From assembly GCA_020026175.1 (NCBI GenBank), contig JAHHQV010000005.1:5004-69003 (forward strand): a DNA stretch of 64,000 bases. The letters run 5' to 3'. A program made the position numbers and the translations under genes. The stretch is from Phocaeicola sp. (GTDB lineage: Bacteria > Bacteroidota > Bacteroidia > Bacteroidales > Bacteroidaceae). Under the pieces are notes generated by a model. The model made no database searches. It was not told where the DNA came from and saw nothing but the letters and a program-made list of their open reading frames with translations. Of the stretch, positions 25,994 to 36,167 are shown piece after piece (within the stretch, counting starts at the first letter, position 1; each line of letters begins with the position of its first letter).

Positions 25994-27411
25994 TTCTTTA
26001 TTCTATTCTTAATCTTTAAACTTACACCATTGTCCTTACATGCACGCTGCAAATTAAACAAAGGCTTATTGTCTTTATCCCAATAAGGATTTGGTACATG
26101 CGACTCAATCATGAATCCTTTAATTTTTTCAACTATCTCTGGATATTGCTCTGCCAAATTTCTAGTTTCACTTTCATCTATTTTAGTATTATAAAGTTCT
26201 ATATCAAGTCCTTTACGCATATCAAGTACAACTCCTTTCCAATTTTTATACTTGACAGCACAACGAGGTTTACTTTCATATATCTCCCAATAAAGATATT
26301 CATGCTGTTTTTGTTTTTTATCTTTACCAAGAAGTGTAGGTAACATTGAAATTCCATCTGTTTGACCTTTTACAGGTTCTCCTGTAAGTTCAGAAAGAGT
26401 AGGAAGTATGTCCCAAAATGCAGACAAATGATTCGACACTGTTCCTGCAGGAACTTTACCAGGCCAATAAGCGAAACTAGGAGAACGAACCCCACCTTCA
26501 TACATACTTCTTTTCTTATCTCTCAGTTCACCTGAAGTCTTGAAAAAATCCAAAGAACCAAATTGTCCATGCGCGCCATTGTCACTGTTGAAAATAATAA
26601 GAGTGTTTTCTTCCAAACCCAATTTTCTCAACAATCTTACCAAATTACCTACATCACCATCCATACGTGAAGTCATAGCAGCATGTATCTTCATGTTTTC
26701 AGGCCAATCTTTATCTTTATACTGTGCCAAATCTGGGACCTGATATTTTACATGAGGTATTGTGTAAGCCAGATAAAGGAAAAAAGGCTTGTTCTTGTTT
26801 TCATTTATAAACTTAAAAGCTTCCTTTGTAAATAAATCATGACTATAGTCTGTATGCTTTCCATCTTTGTTAAGATTCACCTTCTCTCCATTTCTCCAAA
26901 GATATGAAGGATAATACTCATGAGCTAAAACTTGATCGGTATAACCAAAGAAATGATTAAATCCCTGCTTGTTTGGATTTCCTGAATTACTATAAGCGCC
27001 AAGTCCCCATTTTCCTATACAAGCAGTTGTATATCCGGCACGTTGCATCAACTTTCCTAAAGTCTCGCTATTCTCAGGCAAAGGAAACTGTCCATCAGGA
27101 AAACCAGGACTATTAGCCCTAACTAATGCATGACCAGGATGCTTACCGGTCATAAGTCCACAACGTGAAGCTGCACTTACAGCATTTGCACAATAATGAT
27201 TTCTGAATATCATACCCTTTGATGATAATTCATCCAATTCTGGAGTATTAATTTTCTTCTGACCATTATAACCCAACTCTCCATATCCCAAATCATCACA
27301 CAATATGTATATCACATTGGGACGTGACACAGTTTTTAAATTTTCAGCTAATACCATAGAACTATTAGCCAACAGCAAGATACTTAAAGTATAAAATTGA
27401 AAACTTCTCAT
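25990..27411 (-). CDS. Exported sulfatase, Ser-type with SAASR motif
   Basis: A 473-residue sulfatase, the first of the four in transcription order, 144 bases after the M60 peptidase gene. Signal peptide about 1-22. Motifs: NVIYILCDDLGYGELGYNG, activation motif SAASR with Ser79 (Ala at the usual Pro place, which some family members allow), LMTGKHPGHALVR, CIGKWGLGAYSN and IIFNSDNGAHGQFG. The GKWGLG variant in place of GKWHLG loses a commonly conserved His. The protein is otherwise complete, so it is probably active but on a different linkage from the other three. Confidence 0.94.
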   Translation of the reverse strand: MRSFQFYTLSILLLANSSMVLAENLKTVSRPNVIYILCDDLGYGELGYNGQKKINTPELDELSSKGMIFRNHYCANAVSAASRCGLMTGKHPGHALVRANSPGFPDGQFPLPENSETLGKLMQRAGYTTACIGKWGLGAYSNSGNPNKQGFNHFFGYTDQVLAHEYYPSYLWRNGEKVNLNKDGKHTDYSHDLFTKEAFKFINENKNKPFFLYLAYTIPHVKYQVPDLAQYKDKDWPENMKIHAAMTSRMDGDVGNLVRLLRKLGLEENTLIIFNSDNGAHGQFGSLDFFKTSGELRDKKRSMYEGGVRSPSFAYWPGKVPAGTVSNHLSAFWDILPTLSELTGEPVKGQTDGISMLPTLLGKDKKQKQHEYLYWEIYESKPRCAVKYKNWKGVVLDMRKGLDIELYNTKIDESETRNLAEQYPEIVEKIKGFMIESHVPNPYWDKDNKPLFNLQRACKDNGVSLKIKNRIKK

Positions 27412-27555
27412 TGTATTGTTTTTGGGTTTTTAACATCTTTATTACGACCAGACATATAAAACATACTCTATATTCATGTTAAATAATACAGAAAATACTT
27501 GCCGATAACTTAAAATAAAGATATCTGTACTTTTTCCATATATTACAAACAAACA

Positions 27556-30477
27556 CTATTTACATTTTCCACAAACTACCTGACGCTTACCATCCCATGA
27601 TACAGCTTTGATGCATGCAGCACCATCGGGATATCTTACAAATGTACTAGAGTTGTCTGTACATCCAGTTCCAGCTATACATGCCTCTATCATATTACCC
27701 TCTGCGTCATATGTTTCATATGCTACAGCATTTTTCCATACACTATGTGATATAGTCTTAGACTTATCACCATTTGAAATACCAGCATTAAATGTTCCTG
27801 TCATGGATAATTTCTGGCGATAAATATCTACAGTATTACCTGAGATATAATTAATAACTTCAGTAGGGGGATTAGGCTTACTCTTCCCATAATTGACCAA
27901 ATCATCAACCATTTTTCGAGTTATAGTCACCTGTTTAGCAGGACCATAATCACCAACTTTCATATCTATTTCACGCAATAATCCCATTTTTTGGAAGAAA
28001 TCTGTAAGATTCATATCTGCTGCATCTATAGACCTCTTCATAAAGTCTATATATCTCTGACCATGATTATCAAATTTTGTATTTTCCTCATTTTGTATTG
28101 CTGCCCATATCACATCACTCCAAAAATCTGGTTTATACCATTCTGCACCATCAGTAAACATAAAGAATAATGACAACTGCCATAATGGAGCCAAAGATAC
28201 AAATGGATCTGCACTAAAATATTCACCCTTATCATCAGTCTTCAATTCTCCTTCATGTGTAAGATATGGCTTATCCTTAACAACTGCATCATTAATATAA
28301 GCATTAAACCTATCACCCATTATAGCATCCTGATATCCTTGACGCTTATATGTAGTATGTTCTAATCGACACTGCTTGTTATTCATTAGATACATACACT
28401 GCTGCGAATAAATATTATTTGTTACTTCTGCCCATCCTGCACCTTTCATCTGCTGAACCTGATTTCCATGACCAAACTCATGTCCAAACAGCCATACACT
28501 TTTCTTAAAAGCTTCTGTAATAAGCATATTCTCTTCACAATTTGGAAAATTTGCACAAGTACCATTCCAGTTCGGGGCACCACCCCACGAACGGACTCCA
28601 AGCATACGATTGCGTGGCACTACATTGTGTTTTTCCAATCCCATCACTTTATATTCAATGGTCATAAGATCATCAAAATTATTTATTACACCAGTAATTT
28701 CATCAGGACAATATGTATTGAAAGCATTGACAGTATTTATTATCTGTACCAGATTTCCACAAACATCCATCATTGCATTAGTTATATTTTCCTTTTCAGC
28801 AATAGTAACTGCTTTTTGCAACATCTTTTTCCAATAATCATTGTCATGTTTGGCTCTCACATCCCAAAAACCTAATTCTATACCATAACAGAAGTGGATG
28901 TTTACAGTCTTCGGAGTATCCATATCTTGTGTTGTCCAGTATTGTACATAACCTGATCCATCTGTTGATACATCTATTATATTCAATCCCGGTTTCAATA
29001 AAATAGTCTGATTACCTCCATCTTCTCTCCAATCCTTAATATAAAGTTTAAGTTCATCGCTACCCAATTCATCACCTACAAATACAATGTATTTCTTATC
29101 TTTTTTAAAGAATATTCCTGTTGGATTATCACATATACTACGTTTACCAATGGTAAGTTCATTTCCTACTATTTGAGGATTCTTACAAGAACTATATTTA
29201 CGTGAACGAAATTCCGTTGAATAAGAATTGCCCAACAATTCTTTTGCAACAGCTTTAACCATTGGATGAGTCATCTTCTCTATATCATCTATCGTAGTAG
29301 TACTTTTTAGTTTAGAAAACACATTATCTTCAAAATAATGTTTATCCTTCTGGAAATCAAAATCACATCCTTCGGCGATTTGATAACATTCAAACTCGGC
29401 AAAAGATACATTATTGGGACTTACATCACTTCTTTCAAGTTCCAATTTAATTTTTGAAACCTCCATCAAATTTACATCAATACGTACCATAGAAGACATT
29501 CCCTCTGCATTAAATTGTCCGCATGCTTTCCATTTGGTATCACCCTCCTTTTGATAAGAGACATACCCTTTTGATAGTTTATTTTGTGGTTTTGACACTG
29601 GATTCGTATGTAATAATATATAATCCACTCTATCATTAGATTGCGACAAAGTGTATTCGAATACTATAGATTTCATCGTCTTATCTGGTGATGAAGAATA
29701 AATTGTTGTCAAATCTCCATCTATTGTATTCTCAGGTTTCTGTTGCATATATTGGTTCCCTTGAGTCTTTATTACGCTTTTTACTTTAACTTTTATATCC
29801 TGAGGAATGACATCATCTACATCAGCTCCTTCTTGTTCTATAGGAATCTTTATTTCCAATGTTGAGGCTTTATCTTTTGGAGAGATAACAATAGTGTCGC
29901 GCCTTACAGAAAAACCAATATTGGCCGAGACATTATAATTATAATCAGTCTTTACCATTTCACCTCTACTATGATTCATATTCAACTTTAGCCAATCAGA
30001 AGAATTTACCTGATTCAATTCTACATTAGATGTTATTTCCAAATTAAAGTCTTGCTCTTCCTTTGTAAGATATTTAAATTTTACATTTGTCAGAATAGCA
30101 GGTTCTGTACCAAGTTGTACAATATGGATAGTATCATTTTCAATGCCAGTAGCCTTAATTATAAAATCAGCCTTACGCACTCCTATCCCTTCGTTTTTAC
30201 CGACATTAATATTCAATAAATACATATCAGAAGCTGTTATTCCTAAAGAAGCATTACACCAAGCATAACCATCTGATTCTTGTGGTACCACATGCAAATC
30301 TTCCTGATTACTTAAAATTTTGATTTTTTCTTCACCACCACCGATTGGCATATTCAAGGTCTTGTTTTCCACTTTTATTTCAATAAATGGACTATCAGAA
30401 ATTCCCTCTTCATCATTACATGAACAAACACTTAATAACATGATAAGTGCCAATAAAAAAAAATTATATTTTTTCAT
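27556..30477 (-). CDS. M60-family (enhancin-like) metallopeptidase lipoprotein
   Basis: A 973-residue lipoprotein (lipobox SVCSC) probably displayed at the cell surface. Residues about 30-220 look like BACON-type immunoglobulin-like repeats, common in carbohydrate-targeting Bacteroides proteins. About 235-370 resemble a discoidin (F5/8 C) domain that could bind sugar. The gluzincin site is GHEFGHGNQ with His666, Glu667 and His670 and a third ligand Glu684 in GWAEVTNN, matching HExxHx(8-28)E of Peptidase_M60. Family members cut O-glycosylated proteins such as mucins. Between SusD and the sulfatases, it would release glycopeptides for the locus. A terminator separates it from susD, so its expression may be partly independent. 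Confidence 0.93.
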   Translation of the reverse strand: MKKYNFFLLALIMLLSVCSCNDEEGISDSPFIEIKVENKTLNMPIGGGEEKIKILSNQEDLHVVPQESDGYAWCNASLGITASDMYLLNINVGKNEGIGVRKADFIIKATGIENDTIHIVQLGTEPAILTNVKFKYLTKEEQDFNLEITSNVELNQVNSSDWLKLNMNHSRGEMVKTDYNYNVSANIGFSVRRDTIVISPKDKASTLEIKIPIEQEGADVDDVIPQDIKVKVKSVIKTQGNQYMQQKPENTIDGDLTTIYSSSPDKTMKSIVFEYTLSQSNDRVDYILLHTNPVSKPQNKLSKGYVSYQKEGDTKWKACGQFNAEGMSSMVRIDVNLMEVSKIKLELERSDVSPNNVSFAEFECYQIAEGCDFDFQKDKHYFEDNVFSKLKSTTTIDDIEKMTHPMVKAVAKELLGNSYSTEFRSRKYSSCKNPQIVGNELTIGKRSICDNPTGIFFKKDKKYIVFVGDELGSDELKLYIKDWREDGGNQTILLKPGLNIIDVSTDGSGYVQYWTTQDMDTPKTVNIHFCYGIELGFWDVRAKHDNDYWKKMLQKAVTIAEKENITNAMMDVCGNLVQIINTVNAFNTYCPDEITGVINNFDDLMTIEYKVMGLEKHNVVPRNRMLGVRSWGGAPNWNGTCANFPNCEENMLITEAFKKSVWLFGHEFGHGNQVQQMKGAGWAEVTNNIYSQQCMYLMNNKQCRLEHTTYKRQGYQDAIMGDRFNAYINDAVVKDKPYLTHEGELKTDDKGEYFSADPFVSLAPLWQLSLFFMFTDGAEWYKPDFWSDVIWAAIQNEENTKFDNHGQRYIDFMKRSIDAADMNLTDFFQKMGLLREIDMKVGDYGPAKQVTITRKMVDDLVNYGKSKPNPPTEVINYISGNTVDIYRQKLSMTGTFNAGISNGDKSKTISHSVWKNAVAYETYDAEGNMIEACIAGTGCTDNSSTFVRYPDGAACIKAVSWDGKRQVVCGKCK

Positions 30478-30636
30478 AAGATTTTCTGGTTTTAAAGTTT
30501 CAATACCACTTATTTCATACTCTTTTCAATCCAGAACAACAATGTATGATCTAATTATAATACATATTCATTATTGAAAATACACCGTTTAATAAAGAAC
30601 TGATAATAACTCTGAAAGAAATATTGATTTTATAAA

Positions 30637-30667
30637 ATCAGTGCCGGCTTAACTTCCGGCACTGATT
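30637..30667 (-). terminator. Terminator after susD
   Basis: Arms AATCAGTGCCGG and CCGGCACTGATT pair perfectly around an 8-base loop, with a short T-run after them on the minus strand. It is 18 bases beyond the susD stop. The T-run is short, so readthrough into the M60 gene is likely. Confidence 0.8.
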
Positions 30668-30684
30668 ATCATGACAAAACGATA

Positions 30685-32613
30685 TCAATAATATCCTGGA
30701 TTCTGTACCAGATGAGGAACTTTATTTGTTTCTTCCATAGGAATAGGCATAAGATACTGAGCCTGCTTGAATGTACGGATATTATTTAGTTCTGTAGGAA
30801 CAAAAAATGTTTCATCAGTATTACCTTCAATATTCATACCCCAAACCTTTTCACCAAGTATACCGGCATCCTTCCATCTGCGCAAATCCCAGAATCTTTG
30901 ATTTTCAAGATAAAATTCAATCTGTCTTTCACGACGATAAATTTCTCTCAATCCTTCTGCTGTCTCTGCCTTCTCAGGATGCTTTGCTTTCTTCCATGCA
31001 TCATCTATTGTAGGAATACCGGCACGTACACGAATTCTGTCTATCAATGTTTTTGCTTCAGACAGTCTTCCTGTACCTCCTTGCAACACATCCTGTTCTA
31101 TTAGTATTTCGGCAAGATCCATATACATTTCAGACATTCTTATCACAGGATATGGATATTGTATCGGGCCGTTTTGAAAAGCGGGATGAACAAATTTCTT
31201 GTTTAAATATCCTGTTCCTGAATAATTACCAGTTTGTCCGTCCATAAATCCGTTAGGATCATTTTTTCTGAACTTTACAACTATTGCCTTCTTATCATTT
31301 TTATTATTAGTTACCTTACCGTTATATTTTGCCATTTCATAATTTCCATTATGAAATGCTATCCATGCGAAGAAACGCGGTTCTCTTTCAAGATGAAGCT
31401 TTAAAGTACGACCGTTTGATGAAGAAAAGTAATTATTGCCATCATAACTCTTAGGCATATCCACTATACTATATCGTCCTTCATAATCGAACTGAGAATC
31501 TTCGTCTATAGGAAGACCATTCTTTGTGTAAAACATTTCTACAGTCTGCAATGTAGGAGCAATAGTACTCCAAGAATTCTTGTACCCGTTGGAAGATCTT
31601 TGTGTAGGGGTTGACTGATTCTGCAAAGCATACATTCCTTCCATACGTGTATCAACCATTATAACTTCAGGATTTGTACCTCCAACATTATCCATAAATG
31701 TATATCTGACAGAACGTTGATATTTATCAACAGGTCCTGGCTTTTGAGCTGATGGTTCGCCAGAATCATTAAATCCTGGAGCGTCATAAAGACGGAATCC
31801 CTTACCTTCAAGATAAGTAATAGCGTCTCTTGTCACTTTTTCGGCTTTCTCCAATTTCTTTATATCAACTTCCTGAGAAACCAGATTACGGCCGTCTAAA
31901 GGACTCTTAAATTCAGCATAAAATTCCGAATTTCCGTTAAATAAAGGCGAAGCTGCATAAAGAAAAACTTTAGCACGCAAAGCCTGTGCTACAGCTTTTG
32001 TAAGACGACCATAGTCATCACCATCATGACGCTCTGCAAGACCTATTTCCTCTGCTTCGGTTATCTTGCTATCTATAAAAGCAACGACTTCATCCACACT
32101 TGAACGTTCAGGCAATTCTTCTATAGGAGTAAGAGGATCTAATTTTTTATCCATTATTACAGAAGGGCCAAAAGCCCTGAAAGACAACCAATGATAGTAT
32201 GCAACAAGCAATGTTGCCTCAGCCTTATAATATTGCAAATCGGTAGGTTCTATGTCAGGAGTCTTGTCTACTACTTCCAAAAACTGATAACACTGATGAA
32301 TACCATCCCATATATTATTATAATACACCTTTACCAACGATGGTGAACTCGGAGAATAATATCCTCTTGGAAATATTGACCAATCATTTTTTTCCACAGC
32401 ATTCATAATTTCTGCAGCAGAGAATTTATCCAAAGCTTCAGACATTCTTGGATCATACATTTTGGAATAACAAGAATATAAATATCCTTTTGCTGCAGCA
32501 GGATTCTGATATGTGTTTTCAGGCAACGGTCGTTCATCAGGAACAATGTCAAGATAATCACAGCCAGAAAGAATCATACTGGCTACAAATAAATAAGATA
32601 TAAATCGTTTCAT
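30685..32613 (-). CDS. SusD-family outer-membrane glycan-binding lipoprotein
   Basis: A 642-residue surface lipoprotein that caps the SusC transporter and binds glycan. Lipobox ILSGC is followed by DYLDIVPDERP, the usual SusD N-terminus. Helical TPR-like parts follow (WDGIHQCYQFLEVVDKTPDI), and near the C-terminus FYLENQRFWDLRRWKDAG and LMPIPMEETNKVPHLVQNPGY are family hallmarks. The Met at 32613 (MKRFISYLF) gives the better signal peptide; an ATG four codons earlier overlaps the susC stop. It pairs with the susC gene immediately upstream. Confidence 0.96.
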   Translation of the reverse strand: MKRFISYLFVASMILSGCDYLDIVPDERPLPENTYQNPAAAKGYLYSCYSKMYDPRMSEALDKFSAAEIMNAVEKNDWSIFPRGYYSPSSPSLVKVYYNNIWDGIHQCYQFLEVVDKTPDIEPTDLQYYKAEATLLVAYYHWLSFRAFGPSVIMDKKLDPLTPIEELPERSSVDEVVAFIDSKITEAEEIGLAERHDGDDYGRLTKAVAQALRAKVFLYAASPLFNGNSEFYAEFKSPLDGRNLVSQEVDIKKLEKAEKVTRDAITYLEGKGFRLYDAPGFNDSGEPSAQKPGPVDKYQRSVRYTFMDNVGGTNPEVIMVDTRMEGMYALQNQSTPTQRSSNGYKNSWSTIAPTLQTVEMFYTKNGLPIDEDSQFDYEGRYSIVDMPKSYDGNNYFSSSNGRTLKLHLEREPRFFAWIAFHNGNYEMAKYNGKVTNNKNDKKAIVVKFRKNDPNGFMDGQTGNYSGTGYLNKKFVHPAFQNGPIQYPYPVIRMSEMYMDLAEILIEQDVLQGGTGRLSEAKTLIDRIRVRAGIPTIDDAWKKAKHPEKAETAEGLREIYRRERQIEFYLENQRFWDLRRWKDAGILGEKVWGMNIEGNTDETFFVPTELNNIRTFKQAQYLMPIPMEETNKVPHLVQNPGYY

Positions 32614-32621
32614 AATAATTA

Positions 32622-35600
32622 TCATTTAAAAGTAAACTGAATACCAACATTAAATACTCTCTGAGTTGGATATTTCATACCGTTTCCACCTCCCATTTCA
32701 GGGTCCCAATATTTAAACGGTGAAAAAGTAAGAAGATTTGAACCACTTAAATATGCACGGAACATCTTAAATGTATATCCAACTTCGGCATTCTTAAGTT
32801 TCAAGAAAGAACCATTACGTAACCAGAATGAAGAACCAGCATAATTGTTATTGTTTGTATCACGTGTCAGACGAGGATACTCTGCATTAGGATTGGGGTT
32901 ACTCTCGCTCCAATAATTATCTGCTATAAACTTCATGACACCTCTTGTAGCATTTTTTCCAAACGGATGAAAATTATCCATCAATATAGAAGTACGTGCA
33001 GCTCCCTGGAAAAAGAATGAAAAATCCCAGTTCTTATATTTCATAGAAGGACCGAAACCATATATTATCTCAGGAATATCAGGATGACCAATATATACAC
33101 GGTCATTAGAGTCAATTATGTTGTCATAATTACCATTGGCATCAGGTTGATTTACATATTTTATATCACCTGCCATAGGTATATATCCTAATGTCTGTTC
33201 TGGATGAGAATTAACGTCTGCCTGATCTTTAAACAAACCGTCTGCTACATAAATCAAATGATCACCAAGAGAATGTCCTACACTGGAAAGATTAGGATAC
33301 AATTGGAAAGGAGGTTCATCACGTTCCAATATCGTATTATGAGCATAAGTGAATGTACCCTTGAACGACAAGAAGAAGTCTTTGGTTATCTGCTTATTGA
33401 AATCAACTGACACATCAAATCCCTCGTTCTTCATCTTTCCTATATTATCGTATATCTTTGTAGAACCAGTCCCTATAAATGTAGGCAGAGTGTTTTTCTT
33501 CTGCATGAATATCTTGTCACGTATTTCCCTGAAATAGTCTACATTGATATTTAAAGCCCCCAACAACTGCATATCAAAACCTACATTAAGTTTTTTACCT
33601 ACCTCCCAAGTCAAATCAGGATTATAATAACGGTTCCACATAGGTCCAGAATAATTTATATTTTGTTTTACACCTGTAGTATATTTCCAGCTATCGCTAT
33701 GTAATACTATATCTTCAAGATAGGCATAACGTTCATCTATACCATCATTACCTACAAGACCATACGAAGCACGTAATTTAAGATGAGATATGGTATTTGC
33801 AACAGATTGCCAAAACTTTTCCTGAGAAATATTATACCCAATAGCCACTGAAGGGAAAAAACCAAAACGGTTTCCTTTAGCAAAGTTTTCAGAGCCATTA
33901 TATCCGAAGTTCACTTCAGCCAAATAACGATTGTCAAAAGCATATGATAAACGCCCAGCTATACCTTGCTTGCGACGTGGAAGTGATGAAAGTAAATTAC
34001 CTGGAGCATTCTGATTATACTGGTCCTGATTATAAAGAAACATGGCATTAACATCGTGATTTCCAAATTTGCGTTTATAATCCAAATATGCCTGAAAGAA
34101 GATACGACGATCTCCAGTAGATTCTCCTTCAGTACTCAAAGCTGTGTTCTGTTCATTACCTACACGACTCAATATATACTCACCTGTTTCTGGATTAAAA
34201 TCACTTACCTCAAACTGATTATATCCGGCAGTACGTTTTACAGTAGTGCTTGACCAATTCTTGAAAGAAGCGAGAACATGAAATTTCAATCCTTTTGTAA
34301 TCATATCCAAGTCCTGCTCTATGCGAAGGTTTGCATTAACTGTACTTGAGAATTGTGATTTATAACTTTTCACATACTCTGCTACAGGATTACGGTAACC
34401 ATTGTTGTAAATACCACCTGACATTCCACCCCAAAGAGGATAAAATTCTTTATCACTACGGTTTGGAAAAACTATAGGAAAATCTACAGGAGAAGCCTCT
34501 CTTGACAACGAAAACAAATCATTTGGAGTAGCATTAGGACCTCCCCAATCACGAAGGCTGACATTCAGACCTAAAGAAATCTTTGTAGATTTAGTAGCAT
34601 TTATATCAAGATTGTTTACAAAGTCATAACGTGTTACGTTTATATTGTTGTTATAAGAAAAATAATCCTTGCTCAAAGACTTAAGATTTCCCGCATCATG
34701 TTTTATAGAGGCACTCATGAAATATTTAACCACCTTCTTCCCACCACGAATATTGAAATTAAAACGCTGTGCCAAAGCTGTCTTTTTGAACATTTCATCA
34801 TACCAATTTACATTTGGATAAACATACTTGTTAAGTTCTTGTTCTGTTCCTCGTATTTTATCTTCACTGTAAAGACCTGTATTTATCCCACGTGTAACAA
34901 GAGCTTCGTTATACAACTTCATATAATCTATACCTCCTACCATTTCCGGAACATCTGTCATCTGTGAAACAGAACCCTCAAGTCGGAAATTAATGACAGG
35001 CTTAAGCAAATCATCACCCGATTTTGTTGTAACAATCATTACACCATTAGCACCACGCGTACCATACATGGCTGTAGCAGTTGCATCCTTCAATATAGAA
35101 AAACTCTCAATGACTTCAGGATCAAGGGCATTGAGATCTGAAGCACTTATTTCAACCCCATCAAGAACAATCAAAGCTCCTGTGGCACCACTGAAAGTAG
35201 ATTTACCACGAATCCAAAAATCAGCACCATCTGCACCAGGCTGACCACTTCGCTGAACAGCCACGACACCAGCCATTCGTCCGGCAAAACTGGTACTCAA
35301 ACTGGAAGATGGAACTTTAAGTTCAGCAGGTCTGACCTGTTGTATAGAGCCTACCATTGTTTCCTTTTTCTGTCCTACTCCAAAGGCGGTAACAACTACT
35401 TCTTCGAGAGTCTCTGTATCTTCTTTTAATGTTACATTTATTATATTGTCTTTACCTATTGTTATTTCCTGACTCTTATATCCTATATAAGAAAATATAA
35501 GTACATCCCCTTTTGCTGCCTTTATTTGAAATTCACCAGTTATATCCGTTATAACTCCTTCTGTGGTACCCTTCAAAACTACATTTGCTCCAATAACACT

Positions 35601-36020
35601 CTCTCCGTTCTGGTCACGTACAATCCCCCGTATTGTCTTGTTCCTTTTATTGTTTGCCGGTTTCGAAGTTGATTCACGCCTCAACATTATCTGCCTGTCA
35701 TTTATCTCGTACCCTACTCCTTTACCTGCAAAAAGTTCGTCAAGCACTTCATTTATTTCCTTGCCGTTTGCATCTACGGTCACTTTTTGTGACGGGTCGA
35801 ATGTATCTTCATAGTACACAAATACAAATTCACTCTCACTTTCTATCTTATTCAAAACTTCCTTGACTGTAGAATTTGACAAACTGAATGTAAACTGTAC
35901 CGTCTGGGCATATACTTCAGAAGCATCAATATTTGTTACAGGAAGTAAAAATAATGGAAGAGTACATAGCGTTTTAAATCTATTAACACCCAAAATTCTT
36001 CGTTGTTTTTTATTTTCCAT
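32622..36020 (-). CDS. SusC-family TonB-dependent glycan importer with STN signalling domain
   Basis: A 1132-residue outer-membrane transporter. After the signal peptide, residues about 41-112 are an STN domain (FSLSNSTVKEVLNKIE, then DELFAGKGVGYEI) that contacts the FecR anti-sigma factor. About 125-205 is a CarboxypepD_reg-like domain (IRGIVRDQNGESVIGANVVL). A TonB-box-like region and plug follow (EEVVVTAFGVGQKKETMVGS, then ILKDATATAMYGTRGANGVM), then a long 22-strand barrel ending FNVGIQFTFK. The STN domain means import is coupled to induction through FecR and the ECF sigma factor, the arrangement seen in mucin-type utilisation loci. Its 5' leader holds a hairpin at 36077-36106. Confidence 0.97.
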   Translation of the reverse strand: MENKKQRRILGVNRFKTLCTLPLFLLPVTNIDASEVYAQTVQFTFSLSNSTVKEVLNKIESESEFVFVYYEDTFDPSQKVTVDANGKEINEVLDELFAGKGVGYEINDRQIMLRRESTSKPANNKRNKTIRGIVRDQNGESVIGANVVLKGTTEGVITDITGEFQIKAAKGDVLIFSYIGYKSQEITIGKDNIINVTLKEDTETLEEVVVTAFGVGQKKETMVGSIQQVRPAELKVPSSSLSTSFAGRMAGVVAVQRSGQPGADGADFWIRGKSTFSGATGALIVLDGVEISASDLNALDPEVIESFSILKDATATAMYGTRGANGVMIVTTKSGDDLLKPVINFRLEGSVSQMTDVPEMVGGIDYMKLYNEALVTRGINTGLYSEDKIRGTEQELNKYVYPNVNWYDEMFKKTALAQRFNFNIRGGKKVVKYFMSASIKHDAGNLKSLSKDYFSYNNNINVTRYDFVNNLDINATKSTKISLGLNVSLRDWGGPNATPNDLFSLSREASPVDFPIVFPNRSDKEFYPLWGGMSGGIYNNGYRNPVAEYVKSYKSQFSSTVNANLRIEQDLDMITKGLKFHVLASFKNWSSTTVKRTAGYNQFEVSDFNPETGEYILSRVGNEQNTALSTEGESTGDRRIFFQAYLDYKRKFGNHDVNAMFLYNQDQYNQNAPGNLLSSLPRRKQGIAGRLSYAFDNRYLAEVNFGYNGSENFAKGNRFGFFPSVAIGYNISQEKFWQSVANTISHLKLRASYGLVGNDGIDERYAYLEDIVLHSDSWKYTTGVKQNINYSGPMWNRYYNPDLTWEVGKKLNVGFDMQLLGALNINVDYFREIRDKIFMQKKNTLPTFIGTGSTKIYDNIGKMKNEGFDVSVDFNKQITKDFFLSFKGTFTYAHNTILERDEPPFQLYPNLSSVGHSLGDHLIYVADGLFKDQADVNSHPEQTLGYIPMAGDIKYVNQPDANGNYDNIIDSNDRVYIGHPDIPEIIYGFGPSMKYKNWDFSFFFQGAARTSILMDNFHPFGKNATRGVMKFIADNYWSESNPNPNAEYPRLTRDTNNNNYAGSSFWLRNGSFLKLKNAEVGYTFKMFRAYLSGSNLLTFSPFKYWDPEMGGGNGMKYPTQRVFNVGIQFTFK

Positions 36021-36076
36021 ACTTTCGTATTCAGTTAAAGGTTACATTACTTTTCTAAAAAGTTAATTTATCACTT

Positions 36077-36106
36077 ATCCGGAAGATACGGCAATATCTT
36101 TCGGAT
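36077..36106 (-). promoter_or_regulatory. Hairpin in the fecR-susC gap (susC leader)
   Basis: Twelve-base arms ATCCGAAAGATA and TATCTTCCGGAT pair with one mismatch around a 6-base loop. It lies 57 bases before the susC ATG and 62 after the fecR stop. No T-run follows on the minus strand, so it is not a standard terminator; it may stabilise the susC message or act in processing. Confidence 0.6.
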
Positions 36107-36167
36107 ATTTTTTCGGGCAGAGATTCTTTATGTTTTCATGTTATAATTAAATTAACAGGTTAATACT

